A stretch of DNA of 13,929 nucleotides from DASVFB01 sp036380275 (GTDB lineage: Bacteria > Actinomycetota > Thermoleophilia > Gaiellales > Gaiellaceae). Positions 1 to 7,151 of this stretch are shown in pieces. The notes beneath the pieces were generated by a model, which was given only the letters and a program-made list of their open reading frames with translations, did not search any database and was not told the DNA's origin. The position numbers were made by a program, and so were the translations under genes. The stretch lies in NCBI GenBank assembly GCA_036380275.1, contig DASVFB010000278.1:1-13929 (forward strand). Direction: 5' to 3'. Numbering within the stretch: position 1 is the first letter of the stretch; each line of letters opens with the position of its first letter.

Positions 1-1010
1 AGACCGGCCCACCCGAGTAGCGCGCGTTCTCGCGTAGTGAAGCTGCTGAACGCTGTTGAGGCCCAGACCGCGACCGGCCTGATCACGACCACGAGCAGCC
101 CGGCCAGCGCCAGTCCGGGAAGCGCGACAGCCGGCAGGTCGCTCGGAAACACCAGCAGACCGAGCACGACGAACATCGCCACCTGAGCGAGAAACGCGAG
201 GCCCTCGTGGAAGGTAACCAGTTGTCGGCGGTAGCGAGACGGAGTGCTCCCGACCGCGAGGCCGACCAGATAGACGGCGAGGAAACCACTGCCGCCGATG
301 ACGTCGGCCGCGCCGAACGAGAGCGCTGCAGCCGCGACCGACGCGACCGGCACGAAGGCTGCGATCGATTGCGGCAGTCGCGCGAACACCCACATCGCGA
401 GAGCGCCGAGAACGACCCCGGTCAGAAGACCGAGCGCGAGCTGACGGACGACGAGGAGCAGAAGATCCGGGAATCCGAAGCTCGGCTTCTGGATCCAGTC
501 GATCAGGCCAATCGTGAGCGCGATCGCGACAGGGTCGTTGAGTCCCGTCTCCGCCTCGAGCGTACGCGCGAGCCGTCGCCGGATGTGGGTGTACCGCAGC
601 GTCGCAAACACGGCCGCGGCGTCGGTGGACGCGACGACCGCGCCGAGCAGCACGGACCCGAGCCAGGACAGATCGAAGAGCAGGTAGGCGGCAGCGCCGG
701 TGAGGACCGCGGTCACGACGACGCCGACAGTGCTCAGCAGCGCGGCGGGCACTGCGACGGCGCGCAGCCGCCGCCATGACGTCGAGAGCCCGCCTTCGTA
801 GAGGATCGCGGCAAGACCGACAATCCCGACCTTTCGCGCGAGCTCTGCGTCGTCGAACTCGATCCCGCCTGGCCCGTCCGAGCCGAGCAGCATCCCGAGC
901 GCGAGAAACGCCACGAGCGACGGCACGCCCACGCGCGCGGCGCCGAACGCGACCGCGATGCTTCCTGCGAGCACCGCGCCGACGAGAAGGAGCATCGTGC
1001 CGACGTCCAC
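1..1010 (-). CDS. CPA1-type K+ or Na+/H+ antiporter (NhaP2/CvrA-like), 3' end beyond the window
   Basis: Reading the minus strand from the GTG at 1010 gives an uninterrupted 336-residue hydrophobic protein that leaves the window at the left edge. It shows successive membrane segments from residue 5 onward and the CPA1 hallmarks: an S-T-D-A-A-A-V stretch near residues 128-134 and an E-T-G-L-N-D-P-V-A stretch near 154-162, whose Asn-Asp pair is the ion-binding site in this family. CPA1 antiporters exchange protons for K+ or Na+ across the inner membrane; the S-T-D-A-A-A-V-F form recalls NhaP2/CvrA K+/H+ antiporters, which carry a cytoplasmic TrkA-C-type domain that would lie outside the window. 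An in-frame ATG at 995 is an alternative start; neither has a clear Shine-Dalgarno. The gene is divergent from the DksA-like gene with a gap of about 35 nt. Ion specificity cannot be told from the sequence. Confidence 0.88.
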   Translation of the reverse strand, partial: MDVGTMLLLVGAVLAGSIAVAFGAARVGVPSLVAFLALGMLLGSDGPGGIEFDDAELARKVGIVGLAAILYEGGLSTSWRRLRAVAVPAALLSTVGVVVTAVLTGAAAYLLFDLSWLGSVLLGAVVASTDAAAVFATLRYTHIRRRLARTLEAETGLNDPVAIALTIGLIDWIQKPSFGFPDLLLLVVRQLALGLLTGVVLGALAMWVFARLPQSIAAFVPVASVAAAALSFGAADVIGGSGFLAVYLVGLAVGSTPSRYRRQLVTFHEGLAFLAQVAMFVVLGLLVFPSDLPAVALPGLALAGLLVVVIRPVAVWASTAFSSFTTRERALLGWAG

Positions 1011-1035
1011 GCCGCATCTTCACCGCTCGCCCGGG

Positions 1036-1041
1036 TAACGT
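1036..1041 (+). promoter_or_regulatory. Candidate -10 box (TAACGT) of a leaderless transcript
   Basis: TAACGT fits the TANNNT form of actinobacterial -10 boxes and ends 6 nt before the ATG at 1048, so transcription would begin at or next to the start codon. There is no recognisable -35 and no Shine-Dalgarno before the gene, which fits leaderless expression. Short motifs like this occur by chance. Confidence 0.4.
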
Positions 1042-1047
1042 GACGTG

Positions 1048-1371
1048 ATGGATCCCGAGCGCGCGCGCGAACTCCTGGCTGCCGAGCGCGCTCGGATCGA
1101 GCGTGCGCTCGCAAGGTTGGGCCACCAGGAGACCGGCGAGCCGGCGGACGAGATCGATCCGGGCAACCTGGGGTCCGACCTCTACCAGGACGAGCTCAAC
1201 GAGGGTCTTGCCGATGGTCTGCGCGAAGAACTCGCTGCCGTCGAGCGGGCCGAGGACCGTCTCGCCGCCGGGACATACGGCCTGTCGATCGAGAGCCGCA
1301 AGCCGATTCCCGACGAGCGGCTCGAGGCACTCCCGACTGCAGAGCGCACCGCCGAAGAGGAAGCGCGCTGA
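1048..1371 (+). CDS. DksA/TraR-like protein lacking all zinc-finger cysteines
   Basis: A 107-residue acidic, helical protein. Residues 1-75 look like the DksA/TraR coiled coil (heptad-like Leu/Ala/Glu spacing, with a short D-P-G-N-L-G-S-D break near 38-45). Residues about 78-101 align with the DksA finger: G-T-Y-G, then L-S-I-E-S where the family has V-C-x-x-C, then P-I-P-D-E-R-L-E-A-L-P, then T-A-E-E where the second C-x-x-C should be. All four zinc ligands are therefore replaced (Ser, Ser, Thr, Glu). Family members enter the RNA polymerase secondary channel and modulate initiation; whether this one does is inference. The ATG at 1048 was preferred over the GTG directly before it (1045). It is 21 nt upstream of the exporter gene on the same strand, so co-transcription is likely. 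Confidence 0.82.
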   Translation: MDPERARELLAAERARIERALARLGHQETGEPADEIDPGNLGSDLYQDELNEGLADGLREELAAVERAEDRLAAGTYGLSIESRKPIPDERLEALPTAERTAEEEAR

Positions 1372-1392
1372 GCACGTAGGTACTCGCCTCAC

Positions 1393-3366
1393 ATGAGTAC
1401 CGAAGCTGCGATTCCCGCGACTGCGGGCGCACAACAGCGTGTACGTCTGATCTTCGGCGCGCTCCTGCTGGTCCTGCTGCTCGCGTCGCTCGACCAGACG
1501 ATCGTCTCGACCGCGCTGCCCACGATCGTCGGCGACCTCGGCGGCATCTCGAAGTTCTCGTGGGTCGTCACCGCGTATCTGCTCGCATCGACGGTCGTCG
1601 GCCCGCTGTACGGCAAGCTCGGCGATCTCTACGGCCGCAAGATCGTCTTGCAGTCGGCGATCGTGATCTTCCTGGTCGGCTCCGTGCTGTGCGGGATCAG
1701 CCAGAACATGACCGAGCTGATCGTCTTTCGCGCGATCCAGGGAATCGGCGGCGGCGGGCTGATCGTGGTCACCATCGCGAGCGTCGGCGACATCATCCCG
1801 CCGCGCGACCGCGGGAAGTACCAGGGTTTCTTCGGCGCTGTCTTCGGGGTCTCGACGGTGATCGGACCGCTGCTCGGCGGGTTCTTCGTCGACAACCTGT
1901 CGTGGCGCTGGATCTTCTACGTCAACGTCCCGATCGGCTTGATCGCGCTCGGTGTGATCGGCGTCGCGTTCCAGACGCGCACCGACACGACGCGCCACGC
2001 GATCGACTACCTCGGCGCGGCGTTACTCGCGGGCGGGCTGTCCGCAATCGTCCTCTACACGACCCTCGGCGGGACGACCTACTCGTGGGGCTCGCCGCCG
2101 ATGGTCGCGCTGATCGTGGGCGGGATCGTCCTGCTCGTCGCGTTCGTCCTTGCGGAACGCAGGGCCGCGGAACCAATCCTGCCGCTCGAGCTCTTTCGCA
2201 ACCGGGTCTTCAGCGTGAGTAGCGCCGTCGGCTTCATCGTCGGGCTTGCGCTGTTCGGCGCGGTCACGTACCTCCCGCTCTACCTGCAGGACGTGAAGGG
2301 CCACAGTCCGACCGAGTCTGGGCTGCTGATCACGCCGATGATGGCGGGCGTATTGATCACCTCGATCGCGAGCGGGCAGCTGATCAGCCGCTTCGGCCGC
2401 TACAAGCCGTTCCCGATCGCCGGGACCGCGATCATGGCCGTCGGGCTCGGGCTGCTCTCGACGATTCACGTCGACACGTCGACGCTCGTCGCCGGTGTCT
2501 ACATGCTCGTGCTCGGGCTCGGCCTCGGCATGGTCTTGCAGGTGCTCGTCCTAGCTGCCCAGAACTCGGTCGACTACAAGTTCCTCGGCGTCGCCAGCTC
2601 CGGCTCGACGCTGTTTCGCCAGATCGGCGGCTCGATCGGCGTTGCCGTGTTCGGCGCGATCTTCGTCAACCATCTCACGAGTAACCTCGCGAACACGCTG
2701 CCGGCCGGAGCGCACATCCCGACTGCGGTGAACCCGACCGCAGTCAAACAACTTCCCCCCGCAATCCACGACATCTACGTCACCGCCGTGACCGACGCGC
2801 TGCACCCTGTGTTCCTCGTCGCAGCGGGGTGCGCAGTCGTGGGATTTCTCCTCACGTGGCTCTTGCGTGAGATCCCGCTGAAGACGACCGCGCAGGCACC
2901 CAGCGCGGGCGACGGCTTCCACGCTGCTCGCGGCGACGACGCGTTTCGCGAGATTGAGCGTTGGCTCTCGAGGCTCGCCGAGCGAGACCAACGCTGGGAG
3001 GCGTACGAGCAACTCGCCGCTCGCGCAGGCGTCGAGCTCGCGCCGCCGGAGCTTTGGCTGCTCACGCGCCTGGGCGAACGCACGCCGTTGACCGAGGCCC
3101 AGCTGATCGAGCAGGTGCCGGCCGACCCAGCGCGGGTCGCGGAAGCGCTCGAGCAACTACGGCAGCGGTCACTGGTCGGCGCAAGGAACGGCGACGCGAT
3201 CGACCTGACGGCGCTCGGCCGCGAGGACTACGAACGGATCGTCACCGCGAGATGCACCGGCCTGCGTGAGCTGCTCGACGGATGGAAGCCCGACGAGCAC
3301 GCCGAGCTACAGCAATTGATCGACAAGCTCGGACGCGACCTCGTCAGCGAGATTCCAAGCCCGTGA
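1393..3366 (+). CDS. DHA2-family MFS drug exporter with C-terminal MarR-like winged-helix domain
   Basis: A 657-residue protein. Residues 1 to about 500 are a 14-helix major facilitator of the DHA2 (EmrB/QacA) group: L-D-Q-T-I-V-S-T-A-L-P in helix 1 (motif D1), G-K-L-G-D-L-Y-G-R-K in the loop after helix 2 (motif A), and G-P-L-L-G-G in helix 5 (motif C, typical of antiporters). Such proteins export hydrophobic or cationic compounds using the proton gradient. Residues about 505-657 are soluble and charged; the stretch from P-P-E-L-W-L-L-T-R-L through L-T-E-A-Q-L-I-E-Q-V and a D-L-T-A-L-G-R-E wing resembles a MarR-type winged helix. Plain DHA2 exporters end near 500 residues, so this is a fusion, and the tail is probably cytoplasmic. 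The start is the ATG at 1393, without a clear Shine-Dalgarno. The 3' end overlaps the convergent cyclase gene by 23 nt. Confidence 0.9.
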   Translation: MSTEAAIPATAGAQQRVRLIFGALLLVLLLASLDQTIVSTALPTIVGDLGGISKFSWVVTAYLLASTVVGPLYGKLGDLYGRKIVLQSAIVIFLVGSVLCGISQNMTELIVFRAIQGIGGGGLIVVTIASVGDIIPPRDRGKYQGFFGAVFGVSTVIGPLLGGFFVDNLSWRWIFYVNVPIGLIALGVIGVAFQTRTDTTRHAIDYLGAALLAGGLSAIVLYTTLGGTTYSWGSPPMVALIVGGIVLLVAFVLAERRAAEPILPLELFRNRVFSVSSAVGFIVGLALFGAVTYLPLYLQDVKGHSPTESGLLITPMMAGVLITSIASGQLISRFGRYKPFPIAGTAIMAVGLGLLSTIHVDTSTLVAGVYMLVLGLGLGMVLQVLVLAAQNSVDYKFLGVASSGSTLFRQIGGSIGVAVFGAIFVNHLTSNLANTLPAGAHIPTAVNPTAVKQLPPAIHDIYVTAVTDALHPVFLVAAGCAVVGFLLTWLLREIPLKTTAQAPSAGDGFHAARGDDAFREIERWLSRLAERDQRWEAYEQLAARAGVELAPPELWLLTRLGERTPLTEAQLIEQVPADPARVAEALEQLRQRSLVGARNGDAIDLTALGREDYERIVTARCTGLRELLDGWKPDEHAELQQLIDKLGRDLVSEIPSP

Positions 3367-4693
3367 CCGCGTAGAGCTTCCATTCGCCGGGGACGCCCTT
3401 GAGGGTGTGCTCTCCGCGATCATCGAACTCGATCCCCGAACCTGCGACGAGATCTTTCACGGTCCCGGAGACGAGGACCTCGCCGGCGGCGGCCGCCGAC
3501 GCGACGCGCGCGCCGATGTGAACTGCGATGCCGCCGAGCTTCTCGCCGACGAGCTCGCATTCGCCGGTGTGCACGCCACTCCGAAGATCGAGGCCGAGCT
3601 CGTGAACGGAATCCCTGATTGCTCTGGCGCACATGATCGCCCGCGCAGGACCGTCGAAGCTCGCCAGGAATCCGTCGCCTGCGTTGTCGATCTCGTGGCC
3701 GCGAAAGCGACCGAGGTGAGTGCGCACGAGCGCGTGATGGCGGCCGAGTAGCTCGGCCCAGGCGCGGTCGCCCAGCTTGGCCGCCCGTTCGGTCGACCCG
3801 ACGAGATCGGTGACGAGCACCGTCGCAAGGACCCGTTCCGGGACCGGGCCGCTCGCGGTCACCCCGAAGAGCTGACGCGTCTCGCGCAACGCGATGTCGT
3901 TGGCGCCGTCGTCGACCCAGTGGTAGATGCTCCGCAGACCCGGCAGCTCGACCAGTTTCGCGCCCGCGATGTGGCGCGCGAAGTATTCACCCGGACCGCG
4001 CTCGCCGGGGCTGGACAGCACGATCGTCGGCACGCGAACCACGGGTAGGACGTCGGCGACGTCGGACTCCATGGTCATCCGAAAGAACGCCAGCGCCGAC
4101 CCGGGGCTCAGGCTGCGCCGCATGTGCGCGAGAAACCAGGCGCGAAACCCGGGATCGTCCAGCTGGTCGGGCGACCACTCGGCAAGACGGGCGTCGAGAA
4201 ACTCGGTGCGCCCCCAGCCGTCCCGGACCTCGCGCAACCATGTGCGCCACTCGTCCTCGCTCAACGCCCACGGGTAGTCGTCGCTGCGCAGTCCCTTCGC
4301 CGTCGGGTCGAACAGGACCAGGCCTGCGACCCGTTCGGGATGCGTCGCCGCGAACAGCGTCGCGAGGCGAGCGCCCTCCTGCGCAGTCCACAGAACCGCG
4401 CTCTCGGATCCCACGTCGTCCATCACCGCACGCAGATCGTCCATTCGTGTCTCGAGCGTCGGAACCTCGCGCACCCGGTCGGACAATCCCGTGCCCCGCT
4501 TGTCGATCATGATCACGCGGGCGAAATCCGCTAATGCCTCGACGAAGCGGACGAGCAGCGGCTGTTCCCAGACGGACAGGATGTCGCCCGCAAAGCCACG
4601 CACGAACACGAGGTCCGCCGGCCCGTCGCCCACCACCTGGTAGGCGATCGACACGTCGCCGCTGCGCGCATAGAAGACGTCCGGCGTGATCAC
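3344..4693 (-). CDS. Class III nucleotidyl cyclase with degenerate N-terminal alpha/beta-hydrolase domain (Rv1900c-like)
   Basis: 449 residues from the GTG at 4693. Residues 8-275 are an alpha/beta-hydrolase fold: D-K-R-G-T-G-L-S-D near 64-72 and L-F-A-A-T-H-P-E-R after the nucleophile elbow. At the elbow, relatives have G-x-S-E-G-G but this protein has T-A-Q-E-G-A, so the Ser is Gln (about residue 105); the His expected after L-P-G near 250 also seems to be Ser. Residues 285-445 are a class III cyclase domain: metal Asp in V-T-D-L-V-G-S-T (Asp296) and in N-A-G-D-G-F (Asp340). The Lys that reads the purine is Asp (about 336), and V-H-I-G-A-R-V replaces the common V-N-x-A-A-R. M. tuberculosis Rv1900c has the same architecture and also lacks the standard purine-reading residues yet makes cAMP. 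No signal peptide or membrane helix, so cytosolic. It is the last gene of the tetR unit, 13 nt after the fusion gene. Nucleotide product unknown. Confidence 0.88.
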   Translation of the reverse strand: MITPDVFYARSGDVSIAYQVVGDGPADLVFVRGFAGDILSVWEQPLLVRFVEALADFARVIMIDKRGTGLSDRVREVPTLETRMDDLRAVMDDVGSESAVLWTAQEGARLATLFAATHPERVAGLVLFDPTAKGLRSDDYPWALSEDEWRTWLREVRDGWGRTEFLDARLAEWSPDQLDDPGFRAWFLAHMRRSLSPGSALAFFRMTMESDVADVLPVVRVPTIVLSSPGERGPGEYFARHIAGAKLVELPGLRSIYHWVDDGANDIALRETRQLFGVTASGPVPERVLATVLVTDLVGSTERAAKLGDRAWAELLGRHHALVRTHLGRFRGHEIDNAGDGFLASFDGPARAIMCARAIRDSVHELGLDLRSGVHTGECELVGEKLGGIAVHIGARVASAAAAGEVLVSGTVKDLVAGSGIEFDDRGEHTLKGVPGEWKLYAVTGLESR

Positions 4694-4706
4694 CTTGTGA
4701 ATGGAA

Positions 4707-6452
4707 TCAGGCGGCGACGTATCGAGCGCCGAGCGTCGTCGCCAGCGTCCGGTGGGCGGGGCCGGCGCCGATGAGAATCGACCGCGCCGGATCGACGTCG
4801 TGCTCCCGCGCGAACGCGAGTGGCAGCCCAGGCAGCGGCGGCCGGCACCAGCAGCTCGGCGGGCCGGGCGGGTGCGGGCACAACGCGCTCTCCACCGGTG
4901 CGGCGACATCGGCCGCGAGACGCGCGACGTCTGGAGCAAGCGCGTCCAGAGTCCCGTCCGGGCTCCAGTCGAAGACGAGGTGCGGCGCTGCCGGATCGCT
5001 TTGAGCCAGAGCCTCCGGCCAGCCGGAGCCCCTCAGCACGGCGGCCGCGACGAACACACCGACTCGCGTTCTCGTCGACGCCGGCATGCGCGCGAACGGC
5101 ACCTGCTCGACTTCGGCAAATCCCTCGTCGATCGACGGCGGCTCCAGCTCTCGGACCGAGCGCATCTGCGACGTCGGCGCGAGCACGCCCTGCTCGGAAC
5201 GGGCGAGCAGGCGGAGCTTCGCGGGCGTCGGCAGCGAGCCGAAGCGATCGAGCAGCCGCTCAACGAGGTTGACCTGCGCCTGGGCGAGCGGCGTGTCGAT
5301 CCACACGCACCGGGTCGCCACGCCGTGACGGCTCGCCGCGTCGAGCGCGTGGCTGCGCGCAGCGCGCGTGAGATACGTGTTGTCGAGCACGACACGCTGC
5401 TCACCCGCCGCCAGCAGCTCGTCGAGCTCGCTTGCGAGCGCGCGCAACGATCCGCCACGCTCGTCGCGGTTGAGACGCTGGTATCCGCGCGCAACGTACT
5501 CCTCGGCCACGCGGCTCTTGCCGGCTCCCGGAATGCCCATGACGATGAGCACATCCGCGTCTGCGCGCCGCTCGCGTGCGTGCGGTGCCCGGTGAGCTTC
5601 GCCGAGTTCGCGTGCGAGGAGCCCTCGCTCGCCGGCGTCGAGGTCGAGTGTCGCCGCGCGCGCGGCGGATCGAGCGGTCTCCGGATGGCGCGCTCCGGGA
5701 ATCGCGACGACGTTCGGCGAGAGATCGAGCAGCCACGCGAGCGCCACTTCGGCCGGAGTCGCGCCGTGTGTGTCGGAGATCTTCACCAGCGCGTCGTTCT
5801 TCGCGAGACCGCCCGCGCGACGCGGCCCGCCGAGCGGCGAGTGTGCGATCACGGCAATTCCCGCCTCGGCGCAGCGCTCGACGACACCGCCTCGAAGCGC
5901 ACGGTCGTCGTACGGACTGATCGCAACCTGTACGGCAGCGACGGGCGCGAGCTCGAGTGCCTCGTCCAGCTGCGGCCGGTTGACGTTCGCAAGCCCGACG
6001 TGGCTGACAAGGCCGTCGTCGACGAGACGGGCGAGCGCGCGCACGGAAGTTCGCCACGGCGTCCGTGGATCGGGCGCGTGGATGAGATAGAGATCGATCG
6101 GAAGCCCGTCCAGCGCCGCGAGGCTCCCCTCGCAGTCGGCGCGAATCGCCTTTTTGCGACCGTCCGGAACCCAGGCGCCGCCGGCGCGCGTCATGCCGCC
6201 CTTCGTCACGATGCGCGCACGCTCGGTCGCACCTGCCGCGCGCAGAGCTCGGGCGAGCAAAGCCTCGTTGTGGCCGAGCTCGTCCGCGCCGAGGCCGTAC
6301 GAATGCGCGGTGTCGAACACCGTGATACCAGCGTCGGCTGCAGCGGCGATCGCCTCGAGAGCGACGTCCAGGTCGCGGTTCTCGTCCGTCGAGAGCCGCA
6401 TGCAGCCGAGACCCACGCGAAGCTCCGAGGCTGCAAGCCATGGCGCTGTCAA
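4707..6452 (-). CDS. Three-domain fusion: aldo/keto reductase - polynucleotide-kinase-like P-loop kinase - HAD-like domain
   Basis: 581 residues from the TTG at 6452. Residues 8-285 form an aldo/keto reductase barrel with the whole catalytic tetrad: Asp47 and Tyr52 (F-D-T-A-H-S-Y-G), Lys84 (V-T-K-G-G) and His125 (L-I-H-A-P). These NAD(P)H enzymes reduce aldehydes and ketones. Residues 300-430 are a P-loop kinase: Walker A G-I-P-G-A-G-K-S at 306-313, L-N-R-D-E-R near 327-332 and L-D-N-T-Y-L-T-R near 356-363, matching the D-N-T-N motif of PNKP-type kinases. Residues 465-581 recall the HisB/GmhB-type HAD fold, with a C-P-H...C-W-C zinc-like loop at 525-536 and A-R-S-I-L-I-G near the end. However, no D-x-D nucleophile is visible, the motif III Lys is Pro (C-R-P-P-L-P-G) and the motif IV Asp pair is absent. 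The TTG is 13 nt after the tetR stop, with a weak GAGAG ahead; the start is uncertain. Substrate unknown. Confidence 0.87.
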   Translation of the reverse strand: MTAPWLAASELRVGLGCMRLSTDENRDLDVALEAIAAAADAGITVFDTAHSYGLGADELGHNEALLARALRAAGATERARIVTKGGMTRAGGAWVPDGRKKAIRADCEGSLAALDGLPIDLYLIHAPDPRTPWRTSVRALARLVDDGLVSHVGLANVNRPQLDEALELAPVAAVQVAISPYDDRALRGGVVERCAEAGIAVIAHSPLGGPRRAGGLAKNDALVKISDTHGATPAEVALAWLLDLSPNVVAIPGARHPETARSAARAATLDLDAGERGLLARELGEAHRAPHARERRADADVLIVMGIPGAGKSRVAEEYVARGYQRLNRDERGGSLRALASELDELLAAGEQRVVLDNTYLTRAARSHALDAASRHGVATRCVWIDTPLAQAQVNLVERLLDRFGSLPTPAKLRLLARSEQGVLAPTSQMRSVRELEPPSIDEGFAEVEQVPFARMPASTRTRVGVFVAAAVLRGSGWPEALAQSDPAAPHLVFDWSPDGTLDALAPDVARLAADVAAPVESALCPHPPGPPSCWCRPPLPGLPLAFAREHDVDPARSILIGAGPAHRTLATTLGARYVAA

Positions 6453-6465
6453 GTGACGACTCTCG

Positions 6466-7074
6466 TCAGGCGGCGCGGGCCACGCGGAGGCTCTCGATCC
6501 GTTCGCGGATCGCGCGCCGAGCCTCCTCGAACACGCGCTCGTCGCGGAAGAGCTGGAAGTGCGCGTTCGCGGATTGCGCGAACGCATCGAGTTGGAACGC
6601 GATCTCCCGCGGCTCGAGTCGCGGATCGAGCTCGCCCGCTTCCTGCGCCTGCTCGACCGCGTGCTCGAGGTACGACATCCAGCTGCGCATCATCTCCTCG
6701 ATTCGGTCGCGCACCGGGCCTGGCCGGTTGTTGTACTCGAACGACGTGCACGCGAAGAAGCAGCCTCCCGGGAACACTTGCCGTTCGGAGTAGTCGACCA
6801 TACGATCGCAGAGCGCCCACACACGCGCGACGCCGCGAGGCGCGCTGCGTGCAGGCGCGATCACCTCGGCGACAATGATGTCCGCCGCGTGGTCGACAGT
6901 CGCGAGCTGCAGCTCCTCCTTCGAGCCGAAATGCGCGAAGAGCCCGCTCTTGCTCATCCCGGTCGCCTCGGCGAGCCGCGCGATCGAGAGCGGCTCGAGC
7001 CCCTCCTGGGTCGCGAGCGCCGCCGCCGTGTCCAGGATCGCGTGTCTGGTGCGTTCGCCCTTCGTTCTCAGCAC
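6466..7074 (-). CDS. TetR/AcrR-family transcriptional regulator
   Basis: 202 residues from the GTG at 7074. The N-terminal helix-turn-helix is typical: R-T-R-H-A-I-L-D-T-A-A, then L-S-I-A-R-L-A-E-A-T-G-M-S-K-S-G-L-F-A-H-F-G-S-K-E-E-L near residues 30-55. The rest is the helical ligand-binding half, with V-F-P-G-G-C-F-F-A near residue 100, a stretch seen in a common actinobacterial TetR subgroup. It probably acts as a ligand-released repressor. An earlier in-frame start at 7137 would read through its own -10 box, so 7074 is chosen; AGGA lies 5 nt before this GTG. It is divergent from the VOC/liv operon, with a candidate operator between them, and first gene of a minus-strand unit with the fusion and cyclase genes. 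The ligand is unknown; an acyl-CoA or the transported acid would fit the neighbours. Confidence 0.92.
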   Translation of the reverse strand: MLRTKGERTRHAILDTAAALATQEGLEPLSIARLAEATGMSKSGLFAHFGSKEELQLATVDHAADIIVAEVIAPARSAPRGVARVWALCDRMVDYSERQVFPGGCFFACTSFEYNNRPGPVRDRIEEMMRSWMSYLEHAVEQAQEAGELDPRLEPREIAFQLDAFAQSANAHFQLFRDERVFEEARRAIRERIESLRVARAA

Positions 7075-7083
7075 GTTCGTCCT

Positions 7084-7112
7084 AGTATAAACGGCTTCAC
7101 GGGAGGATTCCA
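7084..7112 (-). promoter_or_regulatory. Candidate tetR promoter (TGGAAT - 17 nt - TATACT)
   Basis: On the minus strand a good -10, TATACT (7089-7084), is preceded at 17 nt by a poor -35, TGGAAT (7112-7107). The -10 ends 9 nt before the tetR GTG at 7074, so the transcript would have almost no leader. The AGGA between box and start could also serve as a ribosome site if transcription starts further upstream. Confidence 0.55.
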
Positions 7113-7122
7113 CCTCTTCGCC

Positions 7123-7151
7123 TTGACAAAAAAGCACGATCGTTCTATTCT
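7123..7151 (+). promoter_or_regulatory. Near-consensus sigma-70 promoter of the VOC/thioesterase/liv operon
   Basis: TTGACA at 7123-7128 is a perfect -35; a 17-nt spacer leads to TATTCT at 7146-7151, five of six to consensus. The -10 ends 8 nt before the GTG at 7160 and no Shine-Dalgarno lies between, so the first gene is probably translated from a leaderless or nearly leaderless message. It is the strongest promoter visible in the window and sits in an AT-rich island in otherwise very GC-rich DNA. A palindrome fills its spacer, which suggests repression. Confidence 0.85.
7131..7148. promoter_or_regulatory. Candidate TetR operator: 18-bp imperfect palindrome
   Basis: AAAGCACGA|TCGTTCTAT is an inverted repeat with 7 of 9 pairs matching (mismatches at 7135/7144 and 7132/7147) around a perfect ACGATCGT core. 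It occupies the spacer and the first three bases of the -10 of the plus-strand promoter. That is the size and placement expected for an operator of the TetR encoded next door, where binding would block the polymerase. No second copy was seen near the tetR -10, so autoregulation would have to act across roughly 45 bp. Confidence 0.5.

Noticed and set aside
207..779. 190-residue plus-strand reading frame, charged and Arg/Glu-rich
   Set aside because: It is the antisense shadow of the antiporter gene, whose minus-strand frame has membrane segments and CPA1 motifs; the plus-strand product resembles no family.
2551..3156. 201-residue minus-strand frame inside the exporter gene
   Set aside because: Shadow frame with no motif; the exporter frame is continuous and family-matched there.
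3380..3420. Possible hairpin (CGCCC...GGGTG) after the exporter as a terminator
   Set aside because: The stem is short, lacks a T-run and lies inside the cyclase coding sequence, where it encodes a conserved T-L-K-G-V-P stretch.
4694..4939. 82-residue N-terminal extension of the cyclase gene
   Set aside because: It is Arg-rich and lies over the HAD-like end of the upstream gene; family similarity begins at the GTG at 4693.
4701..6878. 725-residue plus-strand reading frame
   Set aside because: Arg-rich, low-complexity shadow of the fusion gene and part of tetR. High third-position GC removes stop codons in the opposite frame, so length alone is not evidence.
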